Shown: positions 16,244 to 25,053 of the stretch, piece after piece
Layout of the letters: every line of letters starts with the position of its first letter
Numbering within the stretch: position 1 is the first letter of the stretch
Origin: Hohaiivirga sp031546825
GTDB lineage: Bacteria; Pseudomonadota; Alphaproteobacteria; Rhizobiales; Beijerinckiaceae
DNA: 64,000 nucleotides
Assembly (NCBI GenBank): GCA_031546825.1
Contig: JAVBJU010000019.1
Coordinates: 62,001 to 126,000, forward strand
Direction: 5' to 3'
Position numbers and translations under genes: made by a program
Notes under the pieces: generated by a model
Seen by the model: the letters and a program-made list of their open reading frames with translations, nothing else
Told to the model about the DNA's origin: nothing
Databases searched by the model: none

Positions 16244-17899
16244 ATGAGTCAGCTGAAAGTCTCCGATCTGTTCCAATTGCCGCCACTCGTCAATGCGAAG
16301 CTGGTCTGCGGCAGTGAAAGCATCGACCGCCGGATCACCGGCGTCAACGTCATCGAAGCCCCCGACGTGGCCGATTGGGTGCAGGAGGGAGATGTTCTTC
16401 TGACGAACCTCTACTCCATCGACAAGTTGCGGCCGCTGGATGTTTTCGTTGAAAAAGTCGCCGAGCGTGGGCTTGCTGCCCTCATCATCAAAACCGGCCT
16501 GTTCGTGCAGGAAGTGCCGTATGAGATGGTCGAAGCGGCGCGCAAATGCCAACTTCCCATTATCGAGATATCAAAAACCGTCCTTTATCGCGATATCACC
16601 TCGGCGATCACCCGCCAGTTGATGGCGAGCCGCATCAATGTTCTTGAGCGCTTCAAGGAGATCAACGACTACTTCGTCAATATCTCCCTCGAAAACCAGG
16701 GATTTTACCGGATTGTCAATTCGCTCGAAGCCTTCATCGGCAATCCGGTCGTGCTCTATGACAAAAACTTCCGCAGCCTGTTTTCCGTCAGCAACAACTT
16801 CGCCAATGCGGAGATCACCACATCCGACAAGGAAGAAACGCCCTATTTCACCAGAAGCGTGACCTTTCCCGATTATGGGGCGGAGAGCTATAAACAGTTC
16901 ATCTTTCCCATCACCGTCGGCGATGGCGTCAATCTCTATCTGGCCATCAGCGAAGTCTACAAAGAGATTGAGGAAGTACACTTCATCGCGATAGAGAGCG
17001 CAATCAACGCGCTTGCGCTTGATTTCCTCAAGCAGCGCGCGGTTATCGAGGTGGAGAAGCAATTCCGCAGCGACCTGATCGGTGATTTGCTCAGCGGCCG
17101 GAACCTGTCGGTGGAGGATACCCACCGCCGCGCCAATCTGCTGCAATGGGATCTCAGAAAGAAATATACCGTCGTCGTCTTTCACCTTCTGTCGGGGGAA
17201 AGTCGCCACCACCTTGCCAATGCCAGAGCCAAATATAACCGGCTCTATGAGCTGGTCCGCCTGTTCACCCCCAGCCTGCCGTTTCAGGTGGAGGATGACC
17301 GGCTCATTCTGCTGTGGGACGGCGTGTCGCAAAACAGCAAATCCTGGGAAGATCAGTTGCGGCACAAGAACCGGGAATTGAGCCAATCCTGGCCCGACAT
17401 GGAGAAAGACAGCGCCATCCGTGTCGGTGTCGGTGAAATCGCCGAAACAATGAACGATCTGGCGCGCAGCTACCGCGAAGCCCTCGATGCGCTCGATATC
17501 GGCAAGGCGCTTAATTTCGAAGAAAACACCATTTTCTTCTCGCATCTCGGCATTTTTCGCATGTTGTATCGCCTAGGCGACCGCGACAAACTGCTTGAAT
17601 ATGTGCCCGCATCGCTCAACCGACTGCTCGCAGCCAAGTCTTCGGCGCGTGGCGAATTGATGAAAACCCTCGACGCCTTTCTGAAGAACAACCAGAACCT
17701 CAATGAAACCGCGCGGATGCTCGGCGTCCATTCGAAAACCGTGGTCTACCGCATCGAAAAAATCGCCCGCATCGCCGAAATCGACTTCAAAAACTCCGAA
17801 GACATGCTGATGGTGCAGGTTGGCCTGAGAATTCTCACCATGGGCGGTCTGTTGTCGGAAACGCCCCCCGCCGAGGATAAGGCGACCGTTGCCACATGA
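16244..17899 (+). CDS. PucR-family transcriptional regulator
   Basis: A 551-residue protein with the PucR/CdaR layout: an N-terminal PucR domain (about 5-125; LVCGSESIDRRITGVNVIEAPDVADWVQEGDVLLT), a middle GGDEF-like CdaR region (about 300-420) and a C-terminal helix-turn-helix (NQNLNETARMLGVHSKTVVYRIEKI, about 485-510). This family controls purine, ureide and amino-acid catabolism in response to substrate. It lies between the DUF1116 gene and the amidohydrolase on the same strand. A TTATCC-N5-GGATAA palindrome starts 7 bases after its stop, and another precedes the permease, so it is the best candidate to regulate both. GAGGACGCCGG precedes the ATG. Confidence 0.88.
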   Translation: MSQLKVSDLFQLPPLVNAKLVCGSESIDRRITGVNVIEAPDVADWVQEGDVLLTNLYSIDKLRPLDVFVEKVAERGLAALIIKTGLFVQEVPYEMVEAARKCQLPIIEISKTVLYRDITSAITRQLMASRINVLERFKEINDYFVNISLENQGFYRIVNSLEAFIGNPVVLYDKNFRSLFSVSNNFANAEITTSDKEETPYFTRSVTFPDYGAESYKQFIFPITVGDGVNLYLAISEVYKEIEEVHFIAIESAINALALDFLKQRAVIEVEKQFRSDLIGDLLSGRNLSVEDTHRRANLLQWDLRKKYTVVVFHLLSGESRHHLANARAKYNRLYELVRLFTPSLPFQVEDDRLILLWDGVSQNSKSWEDQLRHKNRELSQSWPDMEKDSAIRVGVGEIAETMNDLARSYREALDALDIGKALNFEENTIFFSHLGIFRMLYRLGDRDKLLEYVPASLNRLLAAKSSARGELMKTLDAFLKNNQNLNETARMLGVHSKTVVYRIEKIARIAEIDFKNSEDMLMVQVGLRILTMGGLLSETPPAEDKATVAT

Positions 17900-17905
17900 G
17901 CCGGT

Positions 17906-17946
17906 TTATCCGGCACGGATAAGTTTATGGAAATAAATTATCCATA
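17906..17946. promoter_or_regulatory. Operator cluster upstream of the Tat amidohydrolase
   Basis: TTATCCG (17906-17912) and CGGATAA (17916-17922) form a perfect palindrome that is also TTATCC-N5-GGATAA, the same layout as at 9925-9945. A third TTATCC half-site is at 17938-17943, inside a second inverted repeat TATGGA-N9-TCCATA (17926-17946). The cluster lies between pucR (stop 17899) and the amidohydrolase start (18040), where a regulator would control the latter. Confidence 0.7.
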
Positions 17947-18039
17947 GTCACCAATGCTTTCATACCGCTGCGATCATACGCTTCCAGCCTGTTGTCCACC
18001 TGTGGGGCAGTGCCCCGCGTTTCACTGAAGGGTATTAAA

Positions 18040-19410
18040 ATGGGCATATCGGATCACGGAGTATCGCGCCGCCATTTCATGGGAGGCGTCGGAATGGGCA
18101 GCCTGGCACTGGCGGCAGGCGCGAGCACACCCGCTGCAGCGCAAGGCAACAAGGCGGCTGAGAAGACAGCCCCCGGCAATGCCTATTTCATCCTCAATGC
18201 GCGCCTGGAGACCGGCTTCGAATTCGAGGGGCAGGAAGTCGTCGGCACCAAGACCGAACTGAAGAACCTGCGCATCGAGAACGGCAAAATCACCGAAATC
18301 TCCGCCGCTGGCAGCAAGCCAGCAGGCACTTTGCCAGCCTATGATGCCGGTGGCTTGCTGATGCTACCAACCTTCCGCGATGTCCATATCCATCTCGACA
18401 AGACCTATTACGGCGGACCATGGAAAGCGGTGCGCCCAAACCCCAACGGCGTTTTTGACCGCATCAAGGAAGAGCAGGCTCTGCTGCCAAAACTGCTGGC
18501 GACCGCCGAGGAACGCACCGGCAAGATGGTTGATCTGATGCATTCTAAGGGCACGACCTTCGCCCGCAGTCATTGCAATATCGACCCAACCGTCGGCCTA
18601 AAAAACCTTGAGCATCTGGTGCACGCCCTCGGTGAACGCAAGGATGGCCTGAGCTATGAGATTGTTGCCTTCCCGCAGCACGGCTTGCTCTATTCCAAGT
18701 GCGAGAGCCTGATGCGCGAAGCCATGAAGACCGGCCTCGTCGATTATGTCGGTGGTCTCGACCCGACCGTGGTGGATGGCGCCATGGAAAAGTCCATCGA
18801 CTCGATGGTGCAACTCGCGGTTGATTCCGGCAAGGGCATCGATATCCATCTCCATGAAAGCGCCCCGAACGGCATCAATGCCATCCGCCGCATCATGGAC
18901 ATGATCGAACAGGCCAAGCTCCAGAACAAGGTCACGATCAGCCACGCCTTCTCGCTGGCATCGCTCTCCCCCGCCGAAGGCAAGGACTTGTTCACCCGCA
19001 TGGGCCAGCTTGGCATGACAATCGCCACTTCAGTGCCACTCGGCAAAGGCATGATGCCGCTGGCGCAACTGCGCGAATGCGGCGTCAACATCGTTTGCGG
19101 CACCGACAGCATCATCGACTGGTGGAGCCCCTTCGGCAGCTGCGATATCCTGCAAAAGGCCAACCTCGTCGCCCAGCTCTATCGCAGCCAGGACGAGCTT
19201 GGCCTCAACCGGGCGCTGGGCTACGCCACCGGCTGGATCACCCCACTCAGCGCCAAAGGCGAGCAAATCTGGCCAAAGCCCGGAGCCGAAGCCAGCGTCA
19301 ACTTCGTCCAAGCCAGTTGCTCCGCCGAAGCCGTCGCCAGGCTCCCCGACCGCGCGGCAGTGCTGCACAAAGGCAAACTGGTTGCCGGCAAATTAAACAA
19401 GATTGGTTGA
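18040..19410 (+). CDS. Tat-exported amidohydrolase (cytosine deaminase-like)
   Basis: A 456-residue protein. The N-terminus carries a twin-arginine signal (SRRHFMGGVGMGSLALAAGA, cleavage near AAAQ), so the enzyme is probably periplasmic. The amidohydrolase metal ligands are visible: HIHLDK (His 116, His 118), IDIHLHESAPNG, TISHAFSLAS and CGTDSIIDWWSPFGSCDIL (the Asp of GTD). This pattern resembles the cytosine deaminase / N-isopropylammelide hydrolase branch, which attacks ring C-N bonds. AAGGGTATTAAA precedes the ATG at 18040; a GTG at 17992 is less likely because it displaces the signal. It follows pucR and a shared operator and ends before a bidirectional terminator. The substrate is unknown. 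Confidence 0.83.
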   Translation: MGISDHGVSRRHFMGGVGMGSLALAAGASTPAAAQGNKAAEKTAPGNAYFILNARLETGFEFEGQEVVGTKTELKNLRIENGKITEISAAGSKPAGTLPAYDAGGLLMLPTFRDVHIHLDKTYYGGPWKAVRPNPNGVFDRIKEEQALLPKLLATAEERTGKMVDLMHSKGTTFARSHCNIDPTVGLKNLEHLVHALGERKDGLSYEIVAFPQHGLLYSKCESLMREAMKTGLVDYVGGLDPTVVDGAMEKSIDSMVQLAVDSGKGIDIHLHESAPNGINAIRRIMDMIEQAKLQNKVTISHAFSLASLSPAEGKDLFTRMGQLGMTIATSVPLGKGMMPLAQLRECGVNIVCGTDSIIDWWSPFGSCDILQKANLVAQLYRSQDELGLNRALGYATGWITPLSAKGEQIWPKPGAEASVNFVQASCSAEAVARLPDRAAVLHKGKLVAGKLNKIG

Positions 19411-19424
19411 TTTCAGTGAGGTGG

Positions 19425-19456
19425 CATCTCCCGATGGAATAACCCATCGGGAGATG
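19425..19456. terminator. Bidirectional terminator between amidohydrolase and lpd
   Basis: A perfect 13-bp inverted repeat, CATCTCCCGATGG (19425-19437) with CCATCGGGAGATG (19444-19456), lies in the 75-base gap between two convergent genes. T-tracts are weak on both sides. Confidence 0.75.
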
Positions 19457-19485
19457 TGCGAATCCGCGCGATCCTATCGCCCCCG

Positions 19486-20880
19486 TCAAATATGAACCGC
19501 TCTCCCCAGCGCCTTGAGCGCTGCCTCCTGGAAGCCTTCGCCTTGGGTTGGGTGGGCGTGGATGGTGCCGGCTATGTCTTCGAGGCGGGCGTTCATTTCC
19601 AGGGCGAGGCCAAAGGCTGCTGCCATTTCTGAAACGCCCTGGCCCACCGCCTGGATGCCGAGCACCACGTGGTTGTCGGCGCGGGCCACCACGCGGACGA
19701 AGCCGGTTTCGGCCAGTTTGGTCATGGCGCGGCCATTGGCGGCAAAGGGGAAGGTGCCGATGGTGATCTCACCGAAGCCTGCTTCTTTCGCGGCTTCCGG
19801 CAACAGGCCAACGGTAACGATTTCCGGGTCAGTGAAGCAGATGGCGGGGATGGCTTGCTTATCCCAGACGCGCTTGTGGCCCGCCACGAGTTCCGCAACC
19901 ATCTCGCCCTGCGCCATGGCGCGGTGCGCCAGCATCGGTTCACCGGTCACGTCACCGATGGCATAGACGCCGCGCATTGAGGTTTCGCAACGGTCATTGA
20001 TGCGGATGAAACGGCCATCCATATCGAGCACCAACTCCTCAAGCCCAACGGTTTCCGTCACCGGGCGGCGACCGACCGTGACCAGAATTTTGTCGGCGGG
20101 CAGTTCGGAGACGCCTTTGCGGTTCTCGATCTTCAGCCCCGTGCCCGCAGCCGTGAGGCCAAGCGCTTTTGTCTCGGTCAGAACCGTGACACCAAGCTTT
20201 TTGAGATGCGCCAGCACCGGCGCGGTGAGTTCGGCGTCATATTGCGGTAGGATGCGCGCCATTGCCTCAACCACCGTCACCTGCGCACCGAGTTTGGCAA
20301 AGGCGGTGCCAAGCTCAAGGCCGATATAGCCACCACCGATGATGACAAACCGCTCCGGCACGTCACGGAGGGCCAGCGCCCCGGTCGATGAAATCACATT
20401 GCCGCCAAACGGCAGGAATGGCAGCTCGACGGGGGCAGAACCGGTGGCAATGATGATCTTTTCGGCATGGATGATCTGCGCGCCGGTATCGGTCGCAACG
20501 GTCACCGTCTTGCCGTCCACAAAGCGCGCGGCCCCGCGCACCATCTTGACATTGGCCTTCTTCAAGAGGGCGACAACACCACTGTTAAGACGGGAGACAA
20601 TGCCATCTTTCCAGTCAATGGTTTTGCCGAGGTCAATCTTCGGCGGCTCGGTTGTGATGCCAAACGGGTTGGTGCCCGAAAGCTGGCGGACGCGGTCGAA
20701 CTCTTCCGCCGCATGGATCACCGCTTTTGACGGAATGCAGCCGACCGTGAGGCAGGTGCCGCCCGCTTTGCCCTGATCGACAATCACCGTGTCAACGCCC
20801 AGTTGCCCAGCGCGGATGGCAGCGACATAGCCACCGGGACCAGCCCCGATGACCAGAAGTTTGCAGGAAATATCCTTCAT
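19486..20880 (-). CDS. lpdV: Dihydrolipoyl dehydrogenase (E3) of the branched-chain complex
   Basis: A 464-residue FAD flavoprotein. GAGPGGYVAAIRAGQLG binds FAD, GGTCLTVGCIPSKA holds the redox-active cysteine pair, IGGGYIGLELG binds NAD, and HAHPTQGEGFQEA contains the C-terminal catalytic His-Glu. It reoxidises the dihydrolipoyl groups of the E2 core. It is the last gene of the minus-strand E1a-E1b-E2-E3 operon and starts 3 bases after E2, which marks it as the dedicated E3 and not the pyruvate or 2-oxoglutarate dehydrogenase copy. Confidence 0.95.
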   Translation of the reverse strand: MKDISCKLLVIGAGPGGYVAAIRAGQLGVDTVIVDQGKAGGTCLTVGCIPSKAVIHAAEEFDRVRQLSGTNPFGITTEPPKIDLGKTIDWKDGIVSRLNSGVVALLKKANVKMVRGAARFVDGKTVTVATDTGAQIIHAEKIIIATGSAPVELPFLPFGGNVISSTGALALRDVPERFVIIGGGYIGLELGTAFAKLGAQVTVVEAMARILPQYDAELTAPVLAHLKKLGVTVLTETKALGLTAAGTGLKIENRKGVSELPADKILVTVGRRPVTETVGLEELVLDMDGRFIRINDRCETSMRGVYAIGDVTGEPMLAHRAMAQGEMVAELVAGHKRVWDKQAIPAICFTDPEIVTVGLLPEAAKEAGFGEITIGTFPFAANGRAMTKLAETGFVRVVARADNHVVLGIQAVGQGVSEMAAAFGLALEMNARLEDIAGTIHAHPTQGEGFQEAALKALGRAVHI

Positions 20881-20883
20881 CGG

Positions 20884-22167
20884 TCAGCCCTCCACGAAAA
20901 TCAGCGCCGGTGTTTCGAGCAGCGTCTTGATGCGCTGAATGAAAACCGCCGCATCCCAGCCGTCGATGATACGGTGATCGAAACTTGAAGACAGGTTCAT
21001 CATCTTGCGCGGCACAAATGCTGCACCGTCCCATACCGGGCGCGTTGCCAGCTTGTTGACGCCGATGATCGCCACTTCGGGGTAATTGATGACCGGCGTG
21101 CTCACCACACCACCCAGTGCCCCAAGCGAAGAGATGGTGATGGTTGAACCGGAAAGCTCCTCACGGCTGGCAGCACCCGTGCGCGCCGCTTCACTCACCC
21201 GCTGCATTTCCAGGGCGGTTGCCCATAGATCAAGCGCCTCGGCGTGGCGCACCACAGGCACCATCAGCCCGGTGGGCGTTTGTGTGGCGATGCCCACATG
21301 CACGCCGCCGTAGCGGTGCAGCACATTGGCGTCGTCATCATAACGGGCGGAGAATTGCGAATGAACGGCAATCGCACGCACCATCGCACGCATCAGGAAT
21401 GGCAGAATGGTCAGCTTCGGCTGGTCGGGCTTGCGCTCGCGGTTGAGGGTTTCACGCAATTCTTCCAGCGCCGTCATGTCGATTTCCTCGACATAGGTGA
21501 TGTGCGGAATATGCGCCTTCGCCTGGGCCATGCGCTCGGCAATCACACGCCGCAGGCCGACAATCTTGATCTCTTCGACACTGGTATCGGCGCGGCGTGC
21601 GTTGGTTGTCGCAGGGCGGCCACGGCCAGATAGAAAAGCGTCGATATCTTCATGGGTAATGCGCCCGGCAGGGCCGGAACCCGGCACCTGGCGCAGATCA
21701 ACGCCTGCCTCCTGGGCGCGCAAGCGGATCGCCGGTGAGGCCATTGGCCTTTCACCCTCAGTCCGCATGGCCGCGCCGAGCGGTGCAAGCGCTTGACGTG
21801 CAGGCGTGGTTGGCGTGGGCGAAGCGGCCTTGGCCAGAGCGGCAGGAGCGGTTGCGGGCGTTTGCTGCGCTGGCGCGGATTTTGGCGCTTCCGCGCGCGA
21901 CGCATGGCGGGCCTCGACAACCTCGCCTTCGACTTCAAGGCGGATGAGCGGCGCGCCAACTGCCACCTTGGTGTTCAGTTCCGCCCCAAGCCATAAAACC
22001 TTGCCGTCGCGCGGGCTCGGGATTTCCACGGTGGCCTTGTCGGTCATCACGGCGGCAATCACGGCATCTTCGCGGATGAGATCACCCACCGCCACATGCC
22101 ATTCCACCAGTTCCGCCTCGGCAATGCCTTCACCGACATCGGGCATCTTGATTGTCAGTTCACCCAT
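20884..22167 (-). CDS. bkdB: Branched-chain 2-oxoacid dehydrogenase E2 (dihydrolipoyl acyltransferase)
   Basis: A 427-residue protein. An N-terminal lipoyl domain (lipoylated Lys in MTDKATVEIPSPRDG, about residue 44) is followed by an Ala/Pro-rich linker, an E3-binding domain (MASPAIRLRAQEAGVDLRQV with GSGPAGRITHEDI) and the acyltransferase domain ending in FDHRIIDG. Its order and neighbours indicate the branched-chain complex. The ATG at 22167 gives GELTIKMPDVGEGIAEAELV, the canonical start; the frame extends upstream only into E1b. It starts one base after the E1b stop. Confidence 0.95.
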   Translation of the reverse strand: MGELTIKMPDVGEGIAEAELVEWHVAVGDLIREDAVIAAVMTDKATVEIPSPRDGKVLWLGAELNTKVAVGAPLIRLEVEGEVVEARHASRAEAPKSAPAQQTPATAPAALAKAASPTPTTPARQALAPLGAAMRTEGERPMASPAIRLRAQEAGVDLRQVPGSGPAGRITHEDIDAFLSGRGRPATTNARRADTSVEEIKIVGLRRVIAERMAQAKAHIPHITYVEEIDMTALEELRETLNRERKPDQPKLTILPFLMRAMVRAIAVHSQFSARYDDDANVLHRYGGVHVGIATQTPTGLMVPVVRHAEALDLWATALEMQRVSEAARTGAASREELSGSTITISSLGALGGVVSTPVINYPEVAIIGVNKLATRPVWDGAAFVPRKMMNLSSSFDHRIIDGWDAAVFIQRIKTLLETPALIFVEG

Positions 22168-22168
22168 G

Positions 22169-23182
22169 TCAGGCCTCCACGGTTTCGATGAGAGCACGGC
22201 CCACACGCGCTGGTCCGGGGAAATAGTCCCATTCCTGAGCATGGGGGTAAGGGGTATCCCATCCCGTCACGCGGGCAATCGGTGCTTCCAACTGGTAGAA
22301 ACAATGCTCCTGCACCAGCGCGGTCAGTTCCGCACCAAAGCCGGAGGTAAGTGTCGCCTCATGCACCACCACGCAGCGCCCGGTCTTTTTTACCGAGGCA
22401 ACGATGGTGTCGAGATCGAGCGGCACCAGCGTGCGCAGGTCAATAACCTCGGCATCAATGCCGGTTTCTTCGGCGGCAGCAAGGGCGACATGCACCATGG
22501 TGCCATAGGCGAGCACGGTTGCGGCGGACCCTTCGCGCACCACCTGGGCCTTACCAAGCGGCACGTTGTAATGCTCGTCGGGCACATCGCTTGTCGGATG
22601 CGCCGACCACGGCGTTGCTGGACGCTCTGGGTGCCCATCGAAGGGGCCGTTATAGAGGCGCTTCGGCTCAAGAAAAATAACAGGATCCGGGTCTTCGATG
22701 GCCGAAATTAGCAGGCCCTTGGCGTCGTAGGGGTTCGAAGGCACCACTATTTTGAGGCCGCAGACATGGGTGAAAAGCGCTTCCGGGCTCTGGCTATGGG
22801 TCTGCCCGCCAAAAATGCCGCCGCCCGTGGGCATACGGATAACGATGGGGCAAGTGAACTGCCCTGCCGAGCGGTAGCGGATGCGCGCCGCCTCCTGGGA
22901 TATCTGGTCGAAGGCCGGATACATATAGTCGGCAAACTGAATTTCGACGCAGGGCTTCAAGCCATAGGCGGCCATGCCGATGGCCGAACCCACGATGCCG
23001 GATTCCGAAATCGGACTGTCGAAACAACGGGTCTTGCCATACTTCTTCTGCAAGCCTTGCGTGCAGCGAAAAACGCCGCCGAAATAGCCGACATCCTCGC
23101 CATAAACGACCACCGTGTCGTCTCGGCCCATGGACACATCCATGGCACTGCGGATCGCCTCAATCATGGTCATGCGAGCCAT
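22169..23182 (-). CDS. bkdA2: Branched-chain 2-oxoacid dehydrogenase E1 beta
   Basis: A 337-residue transketolase-like protein. RMTMIEAIRSAMDVSMGRDDTVVVYGEDVG and GVFRCTQGLQKKYGKTRCFDSPISESGIVG are conserved E1-beta segments, and HSQSPEALFTHVCGLKIVVPSNPYDAKGLL is the usual later motif. With E1 alpha it decarboxylates the 2-oxo acids from valine, leucine and isoleucine using thiamine diphosphate. It begins 3 bases after E1 alpha and ends one base before E2, so the three are translated together. Confidence 0.95.
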   Translation of the reverse strand: MARMTMIEAIRSAMDVSMGRDDTVVVYGEDVGYFGGVFRCTQGLQKKYGKTRCFDSPISESGIVGSAIGMAAYGLKPCVEIQFADYMYPAFDQISQEAARIRYRSAGQFTCPIVIRMPTGGGIFGGQTHSQSPEALFTHVCGLKIVVPSNPYDAKGLLISAIEDPDPVIFLEPKRLYNGPFDGHPERPATPWSAHPTSDVPDEHYNVPLGKAQVVREGSAATVLAYGTMVHVALAAAEETGIDAEVIDLRTLVPLDLDTIVASVKKTGRCVVVHEATLTSGFGAELTALVQEHCFYQLEAPIARVTGWDTPYPHAQEWDYFPGPARVGRALIETVEA

Positions 23183-23185
23183 CGT

Positions 23186-24415
23186 TCAAACTCCCGCTTG
23201 CTGGCGTTGGCGGCGCAGATGGGCTGGCATTTCCTCGTAAACGCCCTCAAACATATCGCGCATCGACGGCTTGCCGCCCGCGTGAAGGGTACCAAAGCTC
23301 TCGGCCTCCTTCTGGGCCGTTATGACCTCATCGAGAATTTGTGCCTCCATCTGCTTATGGCGGTCTTCACTCCACACCCCGCTGGCAATCAGGTGATTGC
23401 GCAGGCGCATAACCGGGTCGCCAAGTGGCCAGGCCGAGGATTCCTCCTTGGGGCGATAGGCGGACGGGTCGTCGGAACTGGAATGCGCACCGACGCGGTA
23501 GGTGACATATTCGATCAGCGTCGGGCCGAGATTGCGCCGCGCCCGCTCAGCCGCCCATTTCGCCACCGCATGGACGGCGAGATAATCATTGCCATCCACC
23601 CGGAGCGACGGCAAACCAAAGCCAAGACCGCGTGCCGCAAACGTGCCCGAGCCGCCACGCGCGATGCCCTGAAAGGTCGATATCGCCCACTGGTTATTGA
23701 CGACGTTGAGGATCACCGGCGCTTTGTAGGTCGAGGCAAACACCAGCCCGGCATGGAAATCAGATTCCGCCGTCGAGCCATCGCCGATCCAGGCGGAGGC
23801 GATCTTGTCGTCGTTGCGGATGGCAGACGCCATCGCCCAGCCAACCGCCTGCGGATATTGTGTGGCGAGGTTGCCCGACAGCGTGAAGAAGCCGCGATCG
23901 CGCACCGAATACATGATCGGCAATTGCCGCCCTTTAAGGGGGTCCCTCGAATTCGAGAATATCTGGCACATCATATCGACCAGCGAATAGCCGTCGGCGA
24001 TCAGAAGCCCCGCCTGACGATAGGTCGGGAAGTTCATGTCACCTGGACGCAACGCCTTGCGGAAGGCGCAGGATATCGCCTCTTCGCCGAGATGCTGCAT
24101 ATAGAACGAGGTTTTGCCCTGGCGATGGGCCAAAATCATGCGCTGGTCGAGCGTGCGCAGCACCATCATATGGCGCATGCCCTCCATCAGTTCCTCATCG
24201 GTCAGCGACCCCGCCCACGGGCCAACAGCCTTGCCGTCGCGGTCGAGCACGCGAATGATGGAAAACGCCAGCTTCCGAATTTCCTCGGGATCAACATCGA
24301 CCTCCGGGCGCGGCACCGCACCTGCCTCGGGGATATCGACATTGGAAAAATCAGGAGTGCCACCGGGCCGAACTTCCGGCTCTGGCACATGCAATTTGAG
24401 CAACCCGGCAGGCAT
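23186..24415 (-). CDS. bkdA1: Branched-chain 2-oxoacid dehydrogenase E1 alpha
   Basis: A 409-residue protein. The thiamine diphosphate motif is GDGSTAESDFHAGLVFASTYKAPVILNVVNNQWAIST, and HSSSDDPSAYR is the phosphorylation-loop-like segment typical of E1 alpha. The N-terminal extension (LHVPEPEVRPGGTPDFSNVDIP) is characteristic of the bacterial branched-chain form and separates it from pyruvate dehydrogenase. First gene of the four-gene operon; its promoter must lie in 24416-24773, where I could not identify a regulator site. Confidence 0.94.
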   Translation of the reverse strand: MPAGLLKLHVPEPEVRPGGTPDFSNVDIPEAGAVPRPEVDVDPEEIRKLAFSIIRVLDRDGKAVGPWAGSLTDEELMEGMRHMMVLRTLDQRMILAHRQGKTSFYMQHLGEEAISCAFRKALRPGDMNFPTYRQAGLLIADGYSLVDMMCQIFSNSRDPLKGRQLPIMYSVRDRGFFTLSGNLATQYPQAVGWAMASAIRNDDKIASAWIGDGSTAESDFHAGLVFASTYKAPVILNVVNNQWAISTFQGIARGGSGTFAARGLGFGLPSLRVDGNDYLAVHAVAKWAAERARRNLGPTLIEYVTYRVGAHSSSDDPSAYRPKEESSAWPLGDPVMRLRNHLIASGVWSEDRHKQMEAQILDEVITAQKEAESFGTLHAGGKPSMRDMFEGVYEEMPAHLRRQRQQAGV

Positions 24416-24773
24416 CGACGCATCCTCATTATTTTACGATGACAGACGCAATCTAGAGCATTTAGCAGCGCTCTGGCTACTGATTAAATGCAAGACAAAT
24501 CACCGGAAATAGCCGCAGATGGGGGCAAGGGCGCGCCCGAGAAATATTGTCACAATTCGATGCCCACAGACAAAACAACGATGCGTTTTTTGGTAAGCAG
24601 ACATTCTTTTCGTTGCGTCGAGCCACGCCTTTTTGAACCGCCAATATCACGATCGAAGCCGGTCGCTATCACCCCTTCCCGCCATGCGACAGAGCGCCAG
24701 TTGCCATGACCGTTGTGATGGACCACAATCATCGCCGGATCAGCCCGTGACCATTTTCAAAAAGGGTGACAGC
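24416..24773. other. Intergenic region between bkdA1 and a small gene
   Basis: Divergent spacer of 358 bases. It must hold the promoter of the branched-chain dehydrogenase operon (minus strand) and that of the 72-residue gene (plus strand). I see no coding sequence, no strong inverted repeat and no recognisable regulator site. Confidence 0.5.
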
Positions 24774-24992
24774 ATGACTGACAGCTTGCGCGAATTCGAG
24801 CACAAAGGGCGTCGCTTCACGATCAAATCCAACCGCCACCACGGCACCGAAATGGTGTCATTCCACCTCACGCGCAATGATGGCGTGCAGGTCGTGCCAG
24901 ACACGCTTCTGCTTCCCTACGATCCGATGATGCACGGCAAGGACATTGCAGCGGTGTTCGAGATGCTGGAAGTCTATGTGAAAAGCCAATGA
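24774..24992 (+). CDS. Small protein of unknown function
   Basis: A 72-residue soluble protein starting MTDSLREFEHKGRRFTIKSN. It has no signal peptide, membrane segment or cysteine, and is rich in His and charged residues in the first half. The ATG at 24774 is preceded by AAAAAGGGTGACAGC, a good ribosome-binding site; the frame is open further upstream to 24633 but that part is basic and low quality. I do not recognise the family. It is isolated, between the bkd operon promoter and a palindromic repeat. Confidence 0.6.
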   Translation: MTDSLREFEHKGRRFTIKSNRHHGTEMVSFHLTRNDGVQVVPDTLLLPYDPMMHGKDIAAVFEMLEVYVKSQ

Positions 24993-25053
24993 GACAGACT
25001 TGAAGAATGAGACAGACTTGGAGCAAGATGCGTTAAGCAGAAACGTACTTTCT

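Noticed and set aside
22766..24442. Long plus-strand frame (558 codons) opposite bkdA1/bkdA2
   Set aside because: The frame has no recognisable family and spans the gap between two intact E1 genes, which explain the DNA.
24451..24470. CTAGAGCATTTAG sequence resembling part of the palindromic repeat
   Set aside because: Only the first few bases match the repeat arm; the rest and the second arm are absent.
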